A stretch of DNA of 35,537 nucleotides from Desulfuromonadaceae bacterium (GTDB lineage: Bacteria > Desulfobacterota > Desulfuromonadia > Desulfuromonadales > JAHYIW01): assembly GCA_019429445.1 (NCBI GenBank), contig JAHYIW010000029.1, forward strand, positions 1 to 35,537. The letters run 5' to 3'. Position 1 is the stretch's first letter. Each line of letters begins with the position of its first letter. Positions 24,495 to 33,116 of the stretch are shown piece after piece. The notes beneath the pieces are model-generated. The model saw nothing but the letters and a program-made list of their open reading frames with translations, did not search any database and had not been told where the DNA came from. The position numbers and the translations under genes are program-made.

Positions 24495-26195
24495 ATGGCC
24501 TCCAACCGACTTGGCGAACTGCTGGTTCGCAACGGTCTGATCGACGAAAAACAGCTTTCAAAAGGTTTGGAAGAGCAGAAGCTGAACGGTGGTCGTCTCG
24601 GTGCCAGCCTGATTAAACTCGGTTATATCAAGGAAGAAGAGCTGGCGGCGTTTCTGTCACGCCAGTACGGTGTCCCGTCGATCAATCTGAGTGAATTCGA
24701 GATCGACCCCGCAGTTATCTCTGCCGTTCCCGCCGACGTCTCCCAAAAATACCAGATTATTCCGATCAACCGTGCCGGTTCAACCCTGATCATCGCCATG
24801 AGCGACCCGTCGAATATTTTTGCGATCGACGACATCAAGTTCATGACCGGTTACAACGTTGAAGTGGTGGTCGCACCGGAAGCGTCAATCAAGGACGCAA
24901 TTGACAAGTATTACGATCAGAGTGCGTCGTTGGCCAGCGTCATGGACGATCTCGAAGACATCGACATGGAGGTCATCGAGGGCGATGAAGAGGTTGATGT
25001 CGGTTCTTTGGCGCAAGCGACCGAAGATGCCCCGGTTGTTAAATTATGTAATCTGATTCTGACCGATGCGATTAAACGCGGCGCCTCGGATATTCATATC
25101 GAGCCGTATGAAAAGTCGTTTCGGGTGCGTTACCGGATCGACGGGATGCTCTACGAGGTGATGAAGCCGCCGATGAAGCTGAAAAATGCGATCACCTCGC
25201 GGATCAAGATCATGGCGGAAATGGATATTGCCGAGCGTCGCCTGCCGCAGGACGGGCGGATCAAAATCAAACTTGGCAAAGACCGGGATATGGATTACCG
25301 GGTCAACTGTCTGCCGACCTTGTTTGGTGAAAAGATTTGCCTGCGGTTGCTCGATAAGTCGAATCTGCAACTCGACATGACCAAACTGGGGTATGAAACG
25401 AAGCCGTTGGAGTGGTTCAAGAAGGAAATCCACAAACCGTTCGGCATGTGTCTGGTCACCGGCCCGACCGGGTCAGGAAAGACCGTTTCGCTTTATTCCG
25501 CACTGTCGGAGCTGAACAAGGTCTCGGAAAATATATCGACGGCCGAAGATCCGGTCGAGTTTAACTTTGCCGGCATCAATCAGGTGCAGATGCACGAGGA
25601 AATCGGGCTCAACTTCGCCTCGGCACTGCGGGCATTTTTGCGTCAGGATCCGGATATCATTATGATCGGTGAGATTCGCGATTTTGAAACTGCCGAGATC
25701 GGGGTCAAGGCGGCCTTGACCGGGCACCTGGTGCTGTCGACCCTGCACACCAATGATGCACCAAGTACCATCAACCGTCTGCTCAATATGGGGATCGAAC
25801 CCTTTCTGGTCGCATCCGCCGTCAACCTGATCACCGCACAACGGCTCGGCCGACGGACGTGTCAGGAGTGCAAACAACCGGAAGATATTCCCAAAAAAGT
25901 ATTGATCGAAGCCGGTGTACCCGAGGCCGATGTCGACAGCTATGTTTCCTACAAAGGGACCGGTTGTCCGGTGTGCAACGATACCGGTTGCAAGGGGCGG
26001 GTCGGTATCTATCAGGTCATGCCGATGTTTGAGGAAATCAAGGAAATGGTTCTGGGGGGAGCCAATACCGCCGAGATCAAACAAACCTCAATGAAGCTGG
26101 GCGTAAAAACGATGCGCCAGTCGGCGCTAACCAAACTCCAGGAAGGCGTTTTGTCGATCGAGGAAGTCGGGCGCTGCACGGTTGCTGATACCTGA
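24495..26195 (+). CDS. pilB: type IV pilus assembly (extension) ATPase PilB
   Basis: A protein of 566 aa, full length. The N-terminal 150 residues form the GSPII_E/MshEN-type domain (LGELLVRNGLIDEKQL). The ATPase core has Walker A GPTGSGKT (323-330), the Asp box region around MAEMDIAERRLPQDGR, Walker B IIMIGEIRD and the His box GHLVLSTLHTND. A four-cysteine zinc site follows (CQEC ... CPVCND, about 456 onward). It powers pilin polymerisation at the inner membrane. RBS AGGAG about ten bases before ATG. Its TGA stop coincides with the outer, eroded end of repeat copy 3, which separates it from pilT. Confidence 0.97.
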   Translation: MASNRLGELLVRNGLIDEKQLSKGLEEQKLNGGRLGASLIKLGYIKEEELAAFLSRQYGVPSINLSEFEIDPAVISAVPADVSQKYQIIPINRAGSTLIIAMSDPSNIFAIDDIKFMTGYNVEVVVAPEASIKDAIDKYYDQSASLASVMDDLEDIDMEVIEGDEEVDVGSLAQATEDAPVVKLCNLILTDAIKRGASDIHIEPYEKSFRVRYRIDGMLYEVMKPPMKLKNAITSRIKIMAEMDIAERRLPQDGRIKIKLGKDRDMDYRVNCLPTLFGEKICLRLLDKSNLQLDMTKLGYETKPLEWFKKEIHKPFGMCLVTGPTGSGKTVSLYSALSELNKVSENISTAEDPVEFNFAGINQVQMHEEIGLNFASALRAFLRQDPDIIMIGEIRDFETAEIGVKAALTGHLVLSTLHTNDAPSTINRLLNMGIEPFLVASAVNLITAQRLGRRTCQECKQPEDIPKKVLIEAGVPEADVDSYVSYKGTGCPVCNDTGCKGRVGIYQVMPMFEEIKEMVLGGANTAEIKQTSMKLGVKTMRQSALTKLQEGVLSIEEVGRCTVADT

Positions 26196-26201
26196 GCCAT
26201 T

Positions 26202-26348
26202 TCCTCGCAAATACTCAAAGGATGGCTAAGTAAAAATTTTGTCCGACAAGGCTTGGTGTTTTTTCAGGGGCGAAGGCCTGCATCAGGCAGGTCGAGGTCC
26301 TGAAAAACCGGCGTAACGCAGTAGGGCGGACTTTTTGCGACGCCATCA
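26202..26348 (-). repeat. structured ~150-bp intergenic repeat, copy 3 (reversed, one end eroded)
   Basis: Same element in reverse, between pilB and pilT. Its 5' end on the minus strand is intact (TGATGGCGTC... at 26348). The 3' tail has lost the last bases after TTTGCGAG (plus CTCGCAAA at 26204-26211). The apical stem is CCTGC/GCAGG. It lies 6 bp past the pilB stop and ends 17 bp before pilT. Confidence 0.85.
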
Positions 26349-26365
26349 CATAAGGCTGAAATTAA

Positions 26366-27475
26366 ATGGCGACAATTCATCAATTGCTCAAAACCATGGT
26401 CGAACAGGGGTCTTCCGACCTGCATATCACCACCGGGTCTCCCCCGCAAATTCGTATCGACGGTCACATGACCCCGCTCAAATTGCCGCCGCTGACGGGC
26501 AACGATACCAAGAATCTCTGCTACAGTATCCTTACCGATGATCAGAAGCGCCGCTTTGAAGAAGAGAACGAACTTGATTTCTCCTTCGGTGTCAAGGGAT
26601 TGGCGCGGTTTCGGGGGAATCTGTTTCGCCAGCGCGGCGCGGTCGGCGGGGTGTTCCGGCTGATTCCGTTTAAAATCCTGACCTTCGACGATCTGGGTTT
26701 GCCGCCGGTGGTCAAGGCGATTACCAGTAAGCCCCGGGGACTGGTACTGGTCACCGGGCCGACCGGGAGTGGCAAATCGACCACCCTGGCGGCGATGATC
26801 GATGCGATCAATTCAGAGCGCCACGAGCACATCATCACCATCGAAGACCCTATCGAGTTTATTCATCCGCACAAAAAATGCCTGGTCAACCAGCGCGAAG
26901 TGGGGGGGGATACGGTTTCTTTCAAGCGGGCATTGAAGGCGATTCTGCGTCAGGACCCCGACGTGGTTCTGGTTGGCGAGTTGCGCGATCTGGAAACGAT
27001 CGAAGCGGCGTTGACCATTGCCGAAACCGGACACCTGTGTTTTGCGACCCTGCATACCAACTCTTGCGCACAAACCATCAACCGGGTGGTTGACGTTTTC
27101 CCCACCAATCAGCAGCAACAGGTGCGCACCCAGCTTGCATTTGTTCTCGAAGGGGTCCTGTCACAAACCCTGGTGCCCAAGGTTGGCGGCAGAGGGCGGG
27201 CGCTGGCGCTCGAAGTCATGGTGCCGAATGTCGCGATCCGGGCCTTGATTCGCGAAGACAAGATCCATCAGATCTATTCACAGATGCAGATGGGACAAGA
27301 TAAATATGGGATGCAGACGATGAATCAGCAACTTTTCATGTTGCTGCATCAAAAACAGATTACGCTCGAAACGGCCATGTCACGTTCCAGCGATATAGAC
27401 GAATTGAAACAGATGATTGCCAACCCGGCGGCGCACATCAAGCGATACGCCACCCCGCCACCACCGAAGCGTTGA
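26366..27475 (+). CDS. pilT: type IV pilus retraction ATPase PilT
   Basis: A protein of 369 aa. Walker A GPTGSGKS (131-138), Walker B VVLVGELRD, and the His-box region GHLCFATLHTN are visible. It also has the PilT-type N-terminal domain (SDLHITTGSPPQIRIDG) and the C-terminal PilT signature (TMNQQL). It lacks the N-terminal domain and zinc site of PilB. It disassembles pilin from the base to retract the pilus, and retraction drives twitching and DNA uptake in related bacteria. The start is ATG 26366, soon after the repeat; no clear Shine-Dalgarno of the AGGAG type is visible, so it may be co-translated from a transcript that carries the repeat. Confidence 0.96.
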   Translation: MATIHQLLKTMVEQGSSDLHITTGSPPQIRIDGHMTPLKLPPLTGNDTKNLCYSILTDDQKRRFEEENELDFSFGVKGLARFRGNLFRQRGAVGGVFRLIPFKILTFDDLGLPPVVKAITSKPRGLVLVTGPTGSGKSTTLAAMIDAINSERHEHIITIEDPIEFIHPHKKCLVNQREVGGDTVSFKRALKAILRQDPDVVLVGELRDLETIEAALTIAETGHLCFATLHTNSCAQTINRVVDVFPTNQQQQVRTQLAFVLEGVLSQTLVPKVGGRGRALALEVMVPNVAIRALIREDKIHQIYSQMQMGQDKYGMQTMNQQLFMLLHQKQITLETAMSRSSDIDELKQMIANPAAHIKRYATPPPPKR

Positions 27476-27486
27476 TTTGAGGAACC

Positions 27487-28704
27487 ATGCCCAAATATTC
27501 GTGGGAAGCAAAAGACAAAAAAGGTAAAGTTCACAAGGGCGAGGTTGAAGCGCCGAATGAGGATGTTGTCCGTGCCCAGGTGAAAGCCCAGGGGTTGATG
27601 GTCACCGCCGTCAAGGAACGCGGCAAGGGGCTGGATTTTGAACTCAAAATCCCCGGCTTTGAGCCCAAAGTCACCACCCGCGACCTTGTCATCTTTACCC
27701 GCCAGTTCAGCACCATGATCGATGCCGGTTTGCCGCTGGTGCAATGCCTGGATATTCTGTCGAGTCAGCAGGAGAATAAAACCTTCAAGAAAATGCTGAC
27801 CCAGATCAAGGAAGATGTTGAATCCGGCTCCACCTTTGCCGATGCGCTGAAAAAACACCCCAAAGGTTTTGATGAACTCTACGTCAACCTGATTGCCGCG
27901 GGCGAGGTCGGCGGTATTCTGGATACCATTCTCAACCGCCTGGCGGCGTATATCGAAAAAGCGCAGAAACTCAAGAAACAGGTCAAAAGCGCCATGACCT
28001 ACCCGATTACCATCATCGGTATCGCGGCGTTGGTTATTATTGTCATCATGGTTTTTGTTATCCCCGCCTTCGAAAAAATGTTCGCGGATTTCGGTGGTTC
28101 ATTGCCGATGCCGACCCAGATCGTCATCGCCATGAGTCGCTTTATTACCAGTTATATTCTGGTGATCATCGGCGCCGTTTTCGCGTTTATCACCCTTGTT
28201 AAACGCATTTATGCCACCAAAAAGGGGCGGGAGATCATGGACGACTGGTTCCTTAAACTCCCGGTCTTTGGTGAACTGATCCGCAAGGTTTCAGTCGCCA
28301 AATTTACCCGAACCCTGGGGACAATGATTTCCAGTGGCGTGCCGATCCTTGATGGCCTGGAAATTGTCGCCAAAACCGCCGGCAACAAGACTGTGGAAAA
28401 AGCGATCTATGTCGTCCGGCAGAGCATCAGCGAAGGGAAGACCATTTCCGAGCCGCTCACCAAAACCGGCGTTTTCCCGTCGATGGTGTGTCAGATGATC
28501 GCCGTCGGTGAACAGTCCGGATCGATCGATACCATGCTCAATAAAATTGCCGATTTCTATGATGACGAGGTCGACGATGCCGTCGGCAACCTGACGGCCA
28601 TGATGGAGCCAATGCTCATGGCCTTTCTCGGTACAACCGTCGGTGGTCTGGTTATCGCCATGTATCTGCCGATTTTCAAACTTGCCGGAGCCGCGGGCGG
28701 TTAA
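27487..28704 (+). CDS. pilC: type IV pilus inner-membrane platform protein PilC
   Basis: A protein of 405 aa of the GspF/PilC family with two GspF domains. Three membrane segments are visible, near IIGIAALVIIVIMVFVIPAF (about 178-197), YILVIIGAVFAFITLV (about 222-237) and FLGTTVGGLVIAMYLPIF (about 381-398). The conserved motif FTRQFSTMIDAGLPL (about 70-84) is the first half of the family signature and is repeated as FTRTLGTMISSGVPI around 273. PilC connects the cytoplasmic ATPases to pilin assembly. It is spaced 11 bp after pilT and 9 bp before pilS, so the genes form one operon. Confidence 0.96.
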   Translation: MPKYSWEAKDKKGKVHKGEVEAPNEDVVRAQVKAQGLMVTAVKERGKGLDFELKIPGFEPKVTTRDLVIFTRQFSTMIDAGLPLVQCLDILSSQQENKTFKKMLTQIKEDVESGSTFADALKKHPKGFDELYVNLIAAGEVGGILDTILNRLAAYIEKAQKLKKQVKSAMTYPITIIGIAALVIIVIMVFVIPAFEKMFADFGGSLPMPTQIVIAMSRFITSYILVIIGAVFAFITLVKRIYATKKGREIMDDWFLKLPVFGELIRKVSVAKFTRTLGTMISSGVPILDGLEIVAKTAGNKTVEKAIYVVRQSISEGKTISEPLTKTGVFPSMVCQMIAVGEQSGSIDTMLNKIADFYDDEVDDAVGNLTAMMEPMLMAFLGTTVGGLVIAMYLPIFKLAGAAGG

Positions 28705-28713
28705 GGTTTCTGC

Positions 28714-30330
28714 ATGTCGGCACAGCAAGACCAGAACGCAGCTTTGACCCGCGTCCGGCAGTTTCAGTGGCTGCTGCTGTTCAGGATTACCGTCATTCTG
28801 ATTTTTTTAGGGGGGACTTTCCTGTTTTATTTCCGGGAAGGTCTTCTCTGGACCTCGCCGCACCTTTTCCCGCTCTATGGGTTGGCCCTTTTTTCCTTCA
28901 TTCACGCCCTGCTTTCCTCGGTTTTTTTGCGACGAACCCGTCGTTTCAGGCTGTTTGTGCAGCTGCAAGTTGTCTGGGATATTGTCTTCGTCGCATTTCT
29001 TATCCATTTTTCCGGGGGGATAAACAGTTTTTTTTCGTTCGCCTATATCCTGCTGATCGTCAGCTACAGTTTTTTTCTCGACCGCAGAGAACTGCTGCTG
29101 TGCGCCTCCGGTGCCTCCATCCTTTACGGGAGCATGCTGGATCTGCAATATTACGGCTACCTCGACTTCTTGCAGGTGCCGCCCGCCGGTCCAATCCCGT
29201 TGTCCGAAGTTGTCTATGCGGTGTTCCTCAACGTTTCAGCCTACTACATCACCGCCTTGCTGGGGGGTGCCCTGGTCTCCCGTTTAAATCGCAGCGAACG
29301 TGCCCTTGAAAAAAAGGTAATCGACTACAAGGAACTCGAACGGCTCAACCGCAGTATTCTTTACAGTATCAGCAGCGGCTTGATGCTGATTAACAGCGCC
29401 GGGCGCATTCGTCTGTTAAATGCCGCCGCCGAACGGATCACCGGTTACCAGCTCAAAGAGGTCTACGACACGCTTTTGATCGACCTTTTCCCCGAATTTG
29501 AGGCGTTTGACGGAGGGTTTAAACTGGTTAAGCGTGGCGAATGCCGGATACTGTCGAAAGGTCGTCAGGAAATCTGGCTGGGTTACAATTCGACCCTCAT
29601 CAAACATCCGGGAGAAGGCCATTTAAGTTTGCTTATCACATTTCAGGATCTGACCGAGTTGAAACTTTCGGAGGAAAGACTCCAGCAATCGGCGCGGATG
29701 GTCGCCGTCGGGCAGTTGGCGGCAGGGCTTGCCCACGAGATCCGCAACCCGCTGGCATCGATCAGCGGGACGATTCAATTGCTCCTTGAAAATCGGTCGA
29801 TACCGGAAAAGGACACGCGGCTGATGGCATTGACGATGCGTGAAGTGCGCCGCCTTAACACGCTGCTCACCGATTTTCTGGTTTACGCCCGGCCCTCCCC
29901 GTTGCGGCGTTCAGCGGTTAGCGGCGAGCAGATTGTCGAATCGCTGTTGCTGCTGGTCGATGCTGACGAGCGTTTCAAGGAGATTAAGATCGACTGTTCA
30001 TCCGTTTCTCAAGAATCGTTTTCGCTGGATAAGGAGAAGGTTTGTCAGGCTCTGTGGAACTTGCTGCTCAATGCGGCGGCTGCGTTGCACTATCGCGGCA
30101 CCATTTCCATCACCTTTGATCCCGGCAAGGCGCAGATCAGAGTTGAAGATAACGGCCCCGGTGTCCCCCCGGAACTCAAACAGCGCATCTTCGAGCCGTT
30201 CTTTACCACCAAAGATGCCGGGACCGGGCTGGGGCTGGCGACTGTTTTTACCATCATGCAGGCACATCATGGGCAGATCACGGTTGCTGATCGCCCCGGC
30301 GGTGGTACCAGCATGATTATGGAATTTTGA
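28714..30330 (+). CDS. pilS: sensor histidine kinase PilS
   Basis: A protein of 538 aa. The N-terminal 170-190 residues hold about six hydrophobic segments, typical of PilS. A PAS-like domain follows (SGLMLINSAGRIRLLNAAAE). The kinase core has the H box at H341 (AHEIRNPLASIS), an N box (ALWNLLLNAAAAL), the G1 box DNGPGVPP and G2 motif GTGLGLATV near the end. It probably controls PilR by phosphorylation. In other bacteria PilS senses pilin levels in the membrane; that this happens here is inferred. The stop codon TGA at 30328-30330 is the first three bases of repeat copy 4, so the element supplies the end of the protein. Confidence 0.93.
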   Translation: MSAQQDQNAALTRVRQFQWLLLFRITVILIFLGGTFLFYFREGLLWTSPHLFPLYGLALFSFIHALLSSVFLRRTRRFRLFVQLQVVWDIVFVAFLIHFSGGINSFFSFAYILLIVSYSFFLDRRELLLCASGASILYGSMLDLQYYGYLDFLQVPPAGPIPLSEVVYAVFLNVSAYYITALLGGALVSRLNRSERALEKKVIDYKELERLNRSILYSISSGLMLINSAGRIRLLNAAAERITGYQLKEVYDTLLIDLFPEFEAFDGGFKLVKRGECRILSKGRQEIWLGYNSTLIKHPGEGHLSLLITFQDLTELKLSEERLQQSARMVAVGQLAAGLAHEIRNPLASISGTIQLLLENRSIPEKDTRLMALTMREVRRLNTLLTDFLVYARPSPLRRSAVSGEQIVESLLLLVDADERFKEIKIDCSSVSQESFSLDKEKVCQALWNLLLNAAAALHYRGTISITFDPGKAQIRVEDNGPGVPPELKQRIFEPFFTTKDAGTGLGLATVFTIMQAHHGQITVADRPGGGTSMIMEF

Positions 30331-30478
30331 TGGCGTCGCAAAAATTCCGCCCTCCGGCGTTACGCCGGTTTTTCAGGACCTCGACCTGCCTGATGCAGGC
30401 CTTCGCCCCTGAAAAACCACCAGGCCTTGGAGGACGAAATTTTTGCCTGGCCATCCAATTTTTTTTGCGAGTGCATCA
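30328..30478 (+). repeat. structured ~150-bp intergenic repeat, copy 4
   Basis: Lies between pilS and pilR. The outer stem has CCTCC/GGAGG where copy 2 has CCTAC/GTAGG, a two-sided change. The apical stem is CCTGC/GCAGG. A short extra palindrome CCGGCG-TTA-CGCCGG is also present. The first bases form the pilS stop codon; the last bases lie 31 bp before the pilR start. Confidence 0.9.
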
Positions 30479-30509
30479 ATTTTGATCGACAGCCAAAGTG
30501 GAGTTCACC

Positions 30510-31898
30510 ATGACTCAGGATAAACAAAATTTTCAACTGCTGGTTGTCGATGACGACTCCAGTCTCAGAGAATTTTTGACCATCATGCTCGAGCGCGAAG
30601 GCTATCAGGTGACGGCTGCACCCGACGCACTAACCGCGTTGAAGGTGCTGCGCTCCGGCAGCTTCGATTTGATTCTCAGTGACATCAAGATGCCGGGGAT
30701 GAGTGGCATTGAACTGCTCGATGTGGTCACAGCTGAAGCTCCGGAGACGATCGTGGTGATGATGACTGCTTTTTCCTCGACCGAAGACGCCGTTGATGCG
30801 ATGAAGCGTGGCGCCTATGACTACATCGTCAAACCGTGCGATAACGATGAATTGCGTCTGGTCATCAGCAACGCTCTCGAACGTAAAGCCCTCAAACAGG
30901 AGAATGTGCGGCTCAAAAAAGAGTTGCACAAACTCCAGTCGTTTTCCGGCCTGGTCGGCAAAAGCAAGGCGATGCTTGCGGTTTACGATCTGATTGACAA
31001 GGTAGCCGACAACCGGGTGTCAGTGCTGATCACCGGCGAGAGCGGCACCGGCAAAGAAATCGTTGCCCGGACCATACACCAGCAGAGTTCGCGAAAAAAT
31101 AACCCGTTCATTGCCGTGAACTGTGGCGCGATCCCTGAAAATTTACTCGAAAGTGAACTGTTCGGCTACGAAAAAGGCGCGTTTACCGGTGCCGAGCGGC
31201 AGAAACCCGGGTTGATGGAAGAGGCTCAAGGCGGCACGCTGTTCCTTGACGAAATCGGCGAACTGCCGCAACTGATGCAGGTCAAACTGTTGCGCGTGTT
31301 GCAAGAGAGCGAGGTTCGCCGGGTCGGTGGCAGCCGCTCGGTCAAGCTCGATTTCCGTTTATTGACCGCCACCAACAAGAACCTGACCGATGAGGTTGCC
31401 GCCGGACGTTTTCGTGAAGATCTTTATTATCGGCTCAATGTCATTGAGCTGCGCCTGCCCCCGTTAAGAGATAAAAAAGAGGATATTCCACAACTGATCA
31501 AATATTTTTGCGCGCGCAGAAACACTGAGGATGTCGTCGTCGCAGAGGACGCCTTGCGCTGCCTGACCGCTTATCATTGGCCGGGGAATGTCCGTGAGCT
31601 GGAAAATGTGGTTGAGCGCTGCCTGGTATTGGGGCAAACGAACGTTATCGAGAAAAGCTGCCTGCCGGTCGAGTTAGTAAGCCCCTGTGCATCTTTGGAG
31701 GTGGCGGTCCAGTTGCCTGCCGACCGCTTTGATCTCGACGCCTACTTGCTCAAGGTTGAAAAATCGTTACTTCTCGCCGCGTTGCAGGAAACAGGAGGGG
31801 TCAGAAAAAAAGCCGCCGCACGCCTCGGCATGACCTTTCGCTCGATCCGTTACCGACTGGCCAAGTTTGATCTGGATCGGGAAGAGGAGGCGGAGTGA
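30510..31898 (+). CDS. pilR: sigma54-dependent response regulator PilR (NtrC family)
   Basis: A protein of 462 aa with three domains. REC domain: D14/D15/D16 region and phosphoacceptor D58 ([10 protein letters not shown]). AAA+ domain: Walker A GESGTGKE (176-183), the sigma54-contact loop GAFTGA (223-228), Walker [14 protein letters not shown]-terminal Fis-type helix-turn-helix: [21 protein letters not shown]. The ATG 30510 has GGAG at 30500-30503; the frame also allows GTG 30498. It should activate the -24/-12 promoter found ahead of pilA, as in Pseudomonas and Geobacter. The last codons and stop lie inside a 69-bp segment that is duplicated 1.25 kb downstream. Confidence 0.95.
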   Translation: MTQDKQNFQLLVVDDDSSLREFLTIMLEREGYQVTAAPDALTALKVLRSGSFDLILSDIKMPGMSGIELLDVVTAEAPETIVVMMTAFSSTEDAVDAMKRGAYDYIVKPCDNDELRLVISNALERKALKQENVRLKKELHKLQSFSGLVGKSKAMLAVYDLIDKVADNRVSVLITGESGTGKEIVARTIHQQSSRKNNPFIAVNCGAIPENLLESELFGYEKGAFTGAERQKPGLMEEAQGGTLFLDEIGELPQLMQVKLLRVLQESEVRRVGGSRSVKLDFRLLTATNKNLTDEVAAGRFREDLYYRLNVIELRLPPLRDKKEDIPQLIKYFCARRNTEDVVVAEDALRCLTAYHWPGNVRELENVVERCLVLGQTNVIEKSCLPVELVSPCASLEVAVQLPADRFDLDAYLLKVEKSLLLAALQETGGVRKKAAARLGMTFRSIRYRLAKFDLDREEEAE

Positions 31899-31931
31899 AT
31901 GGTGACGTTTTGTGTTTCAAGGCTGACAAAT
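31863..31931 (+). repeat. direct repeat A (3' end of pilR and trailer)
   Basis: Left copy of a 69-bp direct repeat, 65 of 69 bases identical to 33117-33185. It includes the last codons of pilR, the TGA stop and about 33 bp downstream. The left copy is in frame with pilR, so it is taken as the original. Confidence 0.95.
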
Positions 31932-31948
31932 GATAATAAATAGTTTTT

Positions 31949-32112
31949 GTAACGATTCACCTGTCCACCCAAAGGTCGTCATCCCCGAGCGATCCTGTCG
32001 GGGATCTCAACGTTCAACCCTGAAACCCCTGGATTCCGGCTAAACCCCTGCCGGAATGGCGCGCGATTTTTCGCGGCTAAAAGCCGCTCCCACAAAAGTG
32101 CTGAACAGTTAC
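31949..32112 (+). repeat. REP-like inverted repeat, left arm (164 bp)
   Basis: Reverse complement of 32933-33096 over the whole length with scattered mismatches. It contains three hairpins: CCCCGA...TCGGGG (about 31984-32003), ATTCCGGC...GCCGGAAT (about 32033-32056) and GCGGCTAAAAGCCGC (about 32073-32087). The last, with following TCCCACA, resembles the widespread GTGGGAGCGGC-type REP sequences. The rest of 31899-32214 holds no gene. Confidence 0.9.
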
Positions 32113-32214
32113 AAAAGTTTTTTCACGGTGAGCAGAATAGTTACAGTTTTTCTTCGTTTTCTTTGTGGTGAGAAAAATCGTGCCAGCGCATAAATAACAT
32201 TTCTTTTAGAGCGG

Positions 32215-32553
32215 TCAATAAGGCTCTTCTTTCCAGCAAAAACGATTTTGCCCACCGATCCTGATATTTAAAAGAAGTATTGGCTCCGCGGGGTCAGGTG
32301 GAACCCAGTAAAGAACGAGGAAATTTCGGGCGCTGGCATCCAGCACATATTCCCTCACCGTTATCTTTTTGCCTTGGACCGACCTTCGTCGTGCAGGGGC
32401 AATCTCGTCAAACGCGGAAATATTCTCTACCATTGACCGGTAGCTTTGCTGCAAGCGTTCCACAAAACGAACCGCACCCAATTCAGCATACTCGTCAAGA
32501 AATTCTTTCAATCGGCGAGCAAACAAAGGTGTGGCGACAACCTCCCGGGTCAT
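32215..32553 (-). CDS. RelE/ParE superfamily toxin
   Basis: A protein of 112 aa that has the compact RelE/ParE outline: N-terminal helix-rich half (FARRLKEFLDEYAELGAVRF), then strands with RRRSVQGKKITVREYVL and VLYWVPP, and a C-terminal LLLNIRIGGQNRF. Whether it cleaves mRNA or acts on gyrase cannot be told; the conserved catalytic residues of RelE are not obvious. Its ATG overlaps the antitoxin stop by four bases (ATGA, 32550-32553), the usual antitoxin-first arrangement. The pair sits between the two arms of an inverted repeat. Confidence 0.8.
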   Translation of the reverse strand: MTREVVATPLFARRLKEFLDEYAELGAVRFVERLQQSYRSMVENISAFDEIAPARRRSVQGKKITVREYVLDASARNFLVLYWVPPDPAEPILLLNIRIGGQNRFCWKEEPY

Positions 32554-32828
32554 CCTCTTTTCTTCTCCATAACAGCCTTAGCCCGAGCTAAAGCATGATC
32601 GAACCGGGCATCAATCTTTGCAGCAGACTCACAAACGCCCGTTAACTCATACTCTTCCCATGCCGCAAGTGCTTCTGCTTCAAACTGAATATCAGCCTCG
32701 GCTGCTTCAATTGCCGGAGCGCCAATCGCCTCAAGCACGGCTCCCATCGGTCTGCCGATTTTTTTTGATAGAGCTTCCAGCCTCTCGGCAAATTTATCAT
32801 CCACCCTTAAATTAAGTTGCCTGGTCAT
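32550..32828 (-). CDS. ribbon-helix-helix antitoxin
   Basis: A protein of 92 aa. The N-terminal 45 residues (QLNLRVDDKFAERLEALSKKIGRP) match the ribbon-helix-helix DNA-binding fold used by antitoxins of ParD/RelB type; the C-terminal half (alanine- and glutamate-rich helices) would wrap the toxin. It likely represses its own promoter, since a 24-bp perfect palindrome covers the -10 region just upstream. It is translationally coupled to the toxin. Confidence 0.8.
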   Translation of the reverse strand: MTRQLNLRVDDKFAERLEALSKKIGRPMGAVLEAIGAPAIEAAEADIQFEAEALAAWEEYELTGVCESAAKIDARFDHALARAKAVMEKKRG

Positions 32829-32853
32829 AACTGTACCCCTTTCGTGTTTTTCA

Positions 32854-32884
32854 GTATGCTAGCAGTTGCTAGCATACAAGTCAA
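32854..32884 (-). promoter_or_regulatory. toxin-antitoxin promoter with palindromic operator
   Basis: Palindrome GTATGCTAGCA-GT-TGCTAGCATAC at 32854-32877, perfect over 11+11 bases. On the minus strand the -35 is TTGACT (32879-32884), the spacer 17 bp, and the -10 TAGCAT (32856-32861) lies inside the palindrome. Such a site is typical for autorepression by the antitoxin. Confidence 0.75.
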
Positions 32885-32932
32885 GTTCAGTCAGGGGGAC
32901 GGGGGACGCAGGGAAGCTATGTAAGTTATTTG

Positions 32933-33096
32933 GTGACTGTTCAGCTCTTTTGTGGGAGCGGCTTTTAGCCGCGAAAAATCGCGCGTCATTTCGGCAAGAT
33001 TTCAGCCGGAATCCAGGGTTTTCAAGGTTGAACGTCAGGATCCCCGACAGGATCACTCGTGGATGACGCCCCTTGGACGGGCAGGTGAATAGTTAC
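32933..33096 (-). repeat. REP-like inverted repeat, right arm (164 bp)
   Basis: Inverted partner of 31949-32112, same length. The internal hairpins are conserved in part; the GTGGGAGCGGCTTTTAGCCGC core (32953 onward) is exact. The two arms enclose the toxin-antitoxin pair. Confidence 0.9.
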
Positions 33097-33116
33097 AGTT
33101 CAATGAATGTATCAAA

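Noticed and set aside
2353-30478. The four repeats as a CRISPR array or ERIC elements
   Set aside because: Copies are kilobases apart without spacers. Size is near that of ERIC but the core sequence differs.
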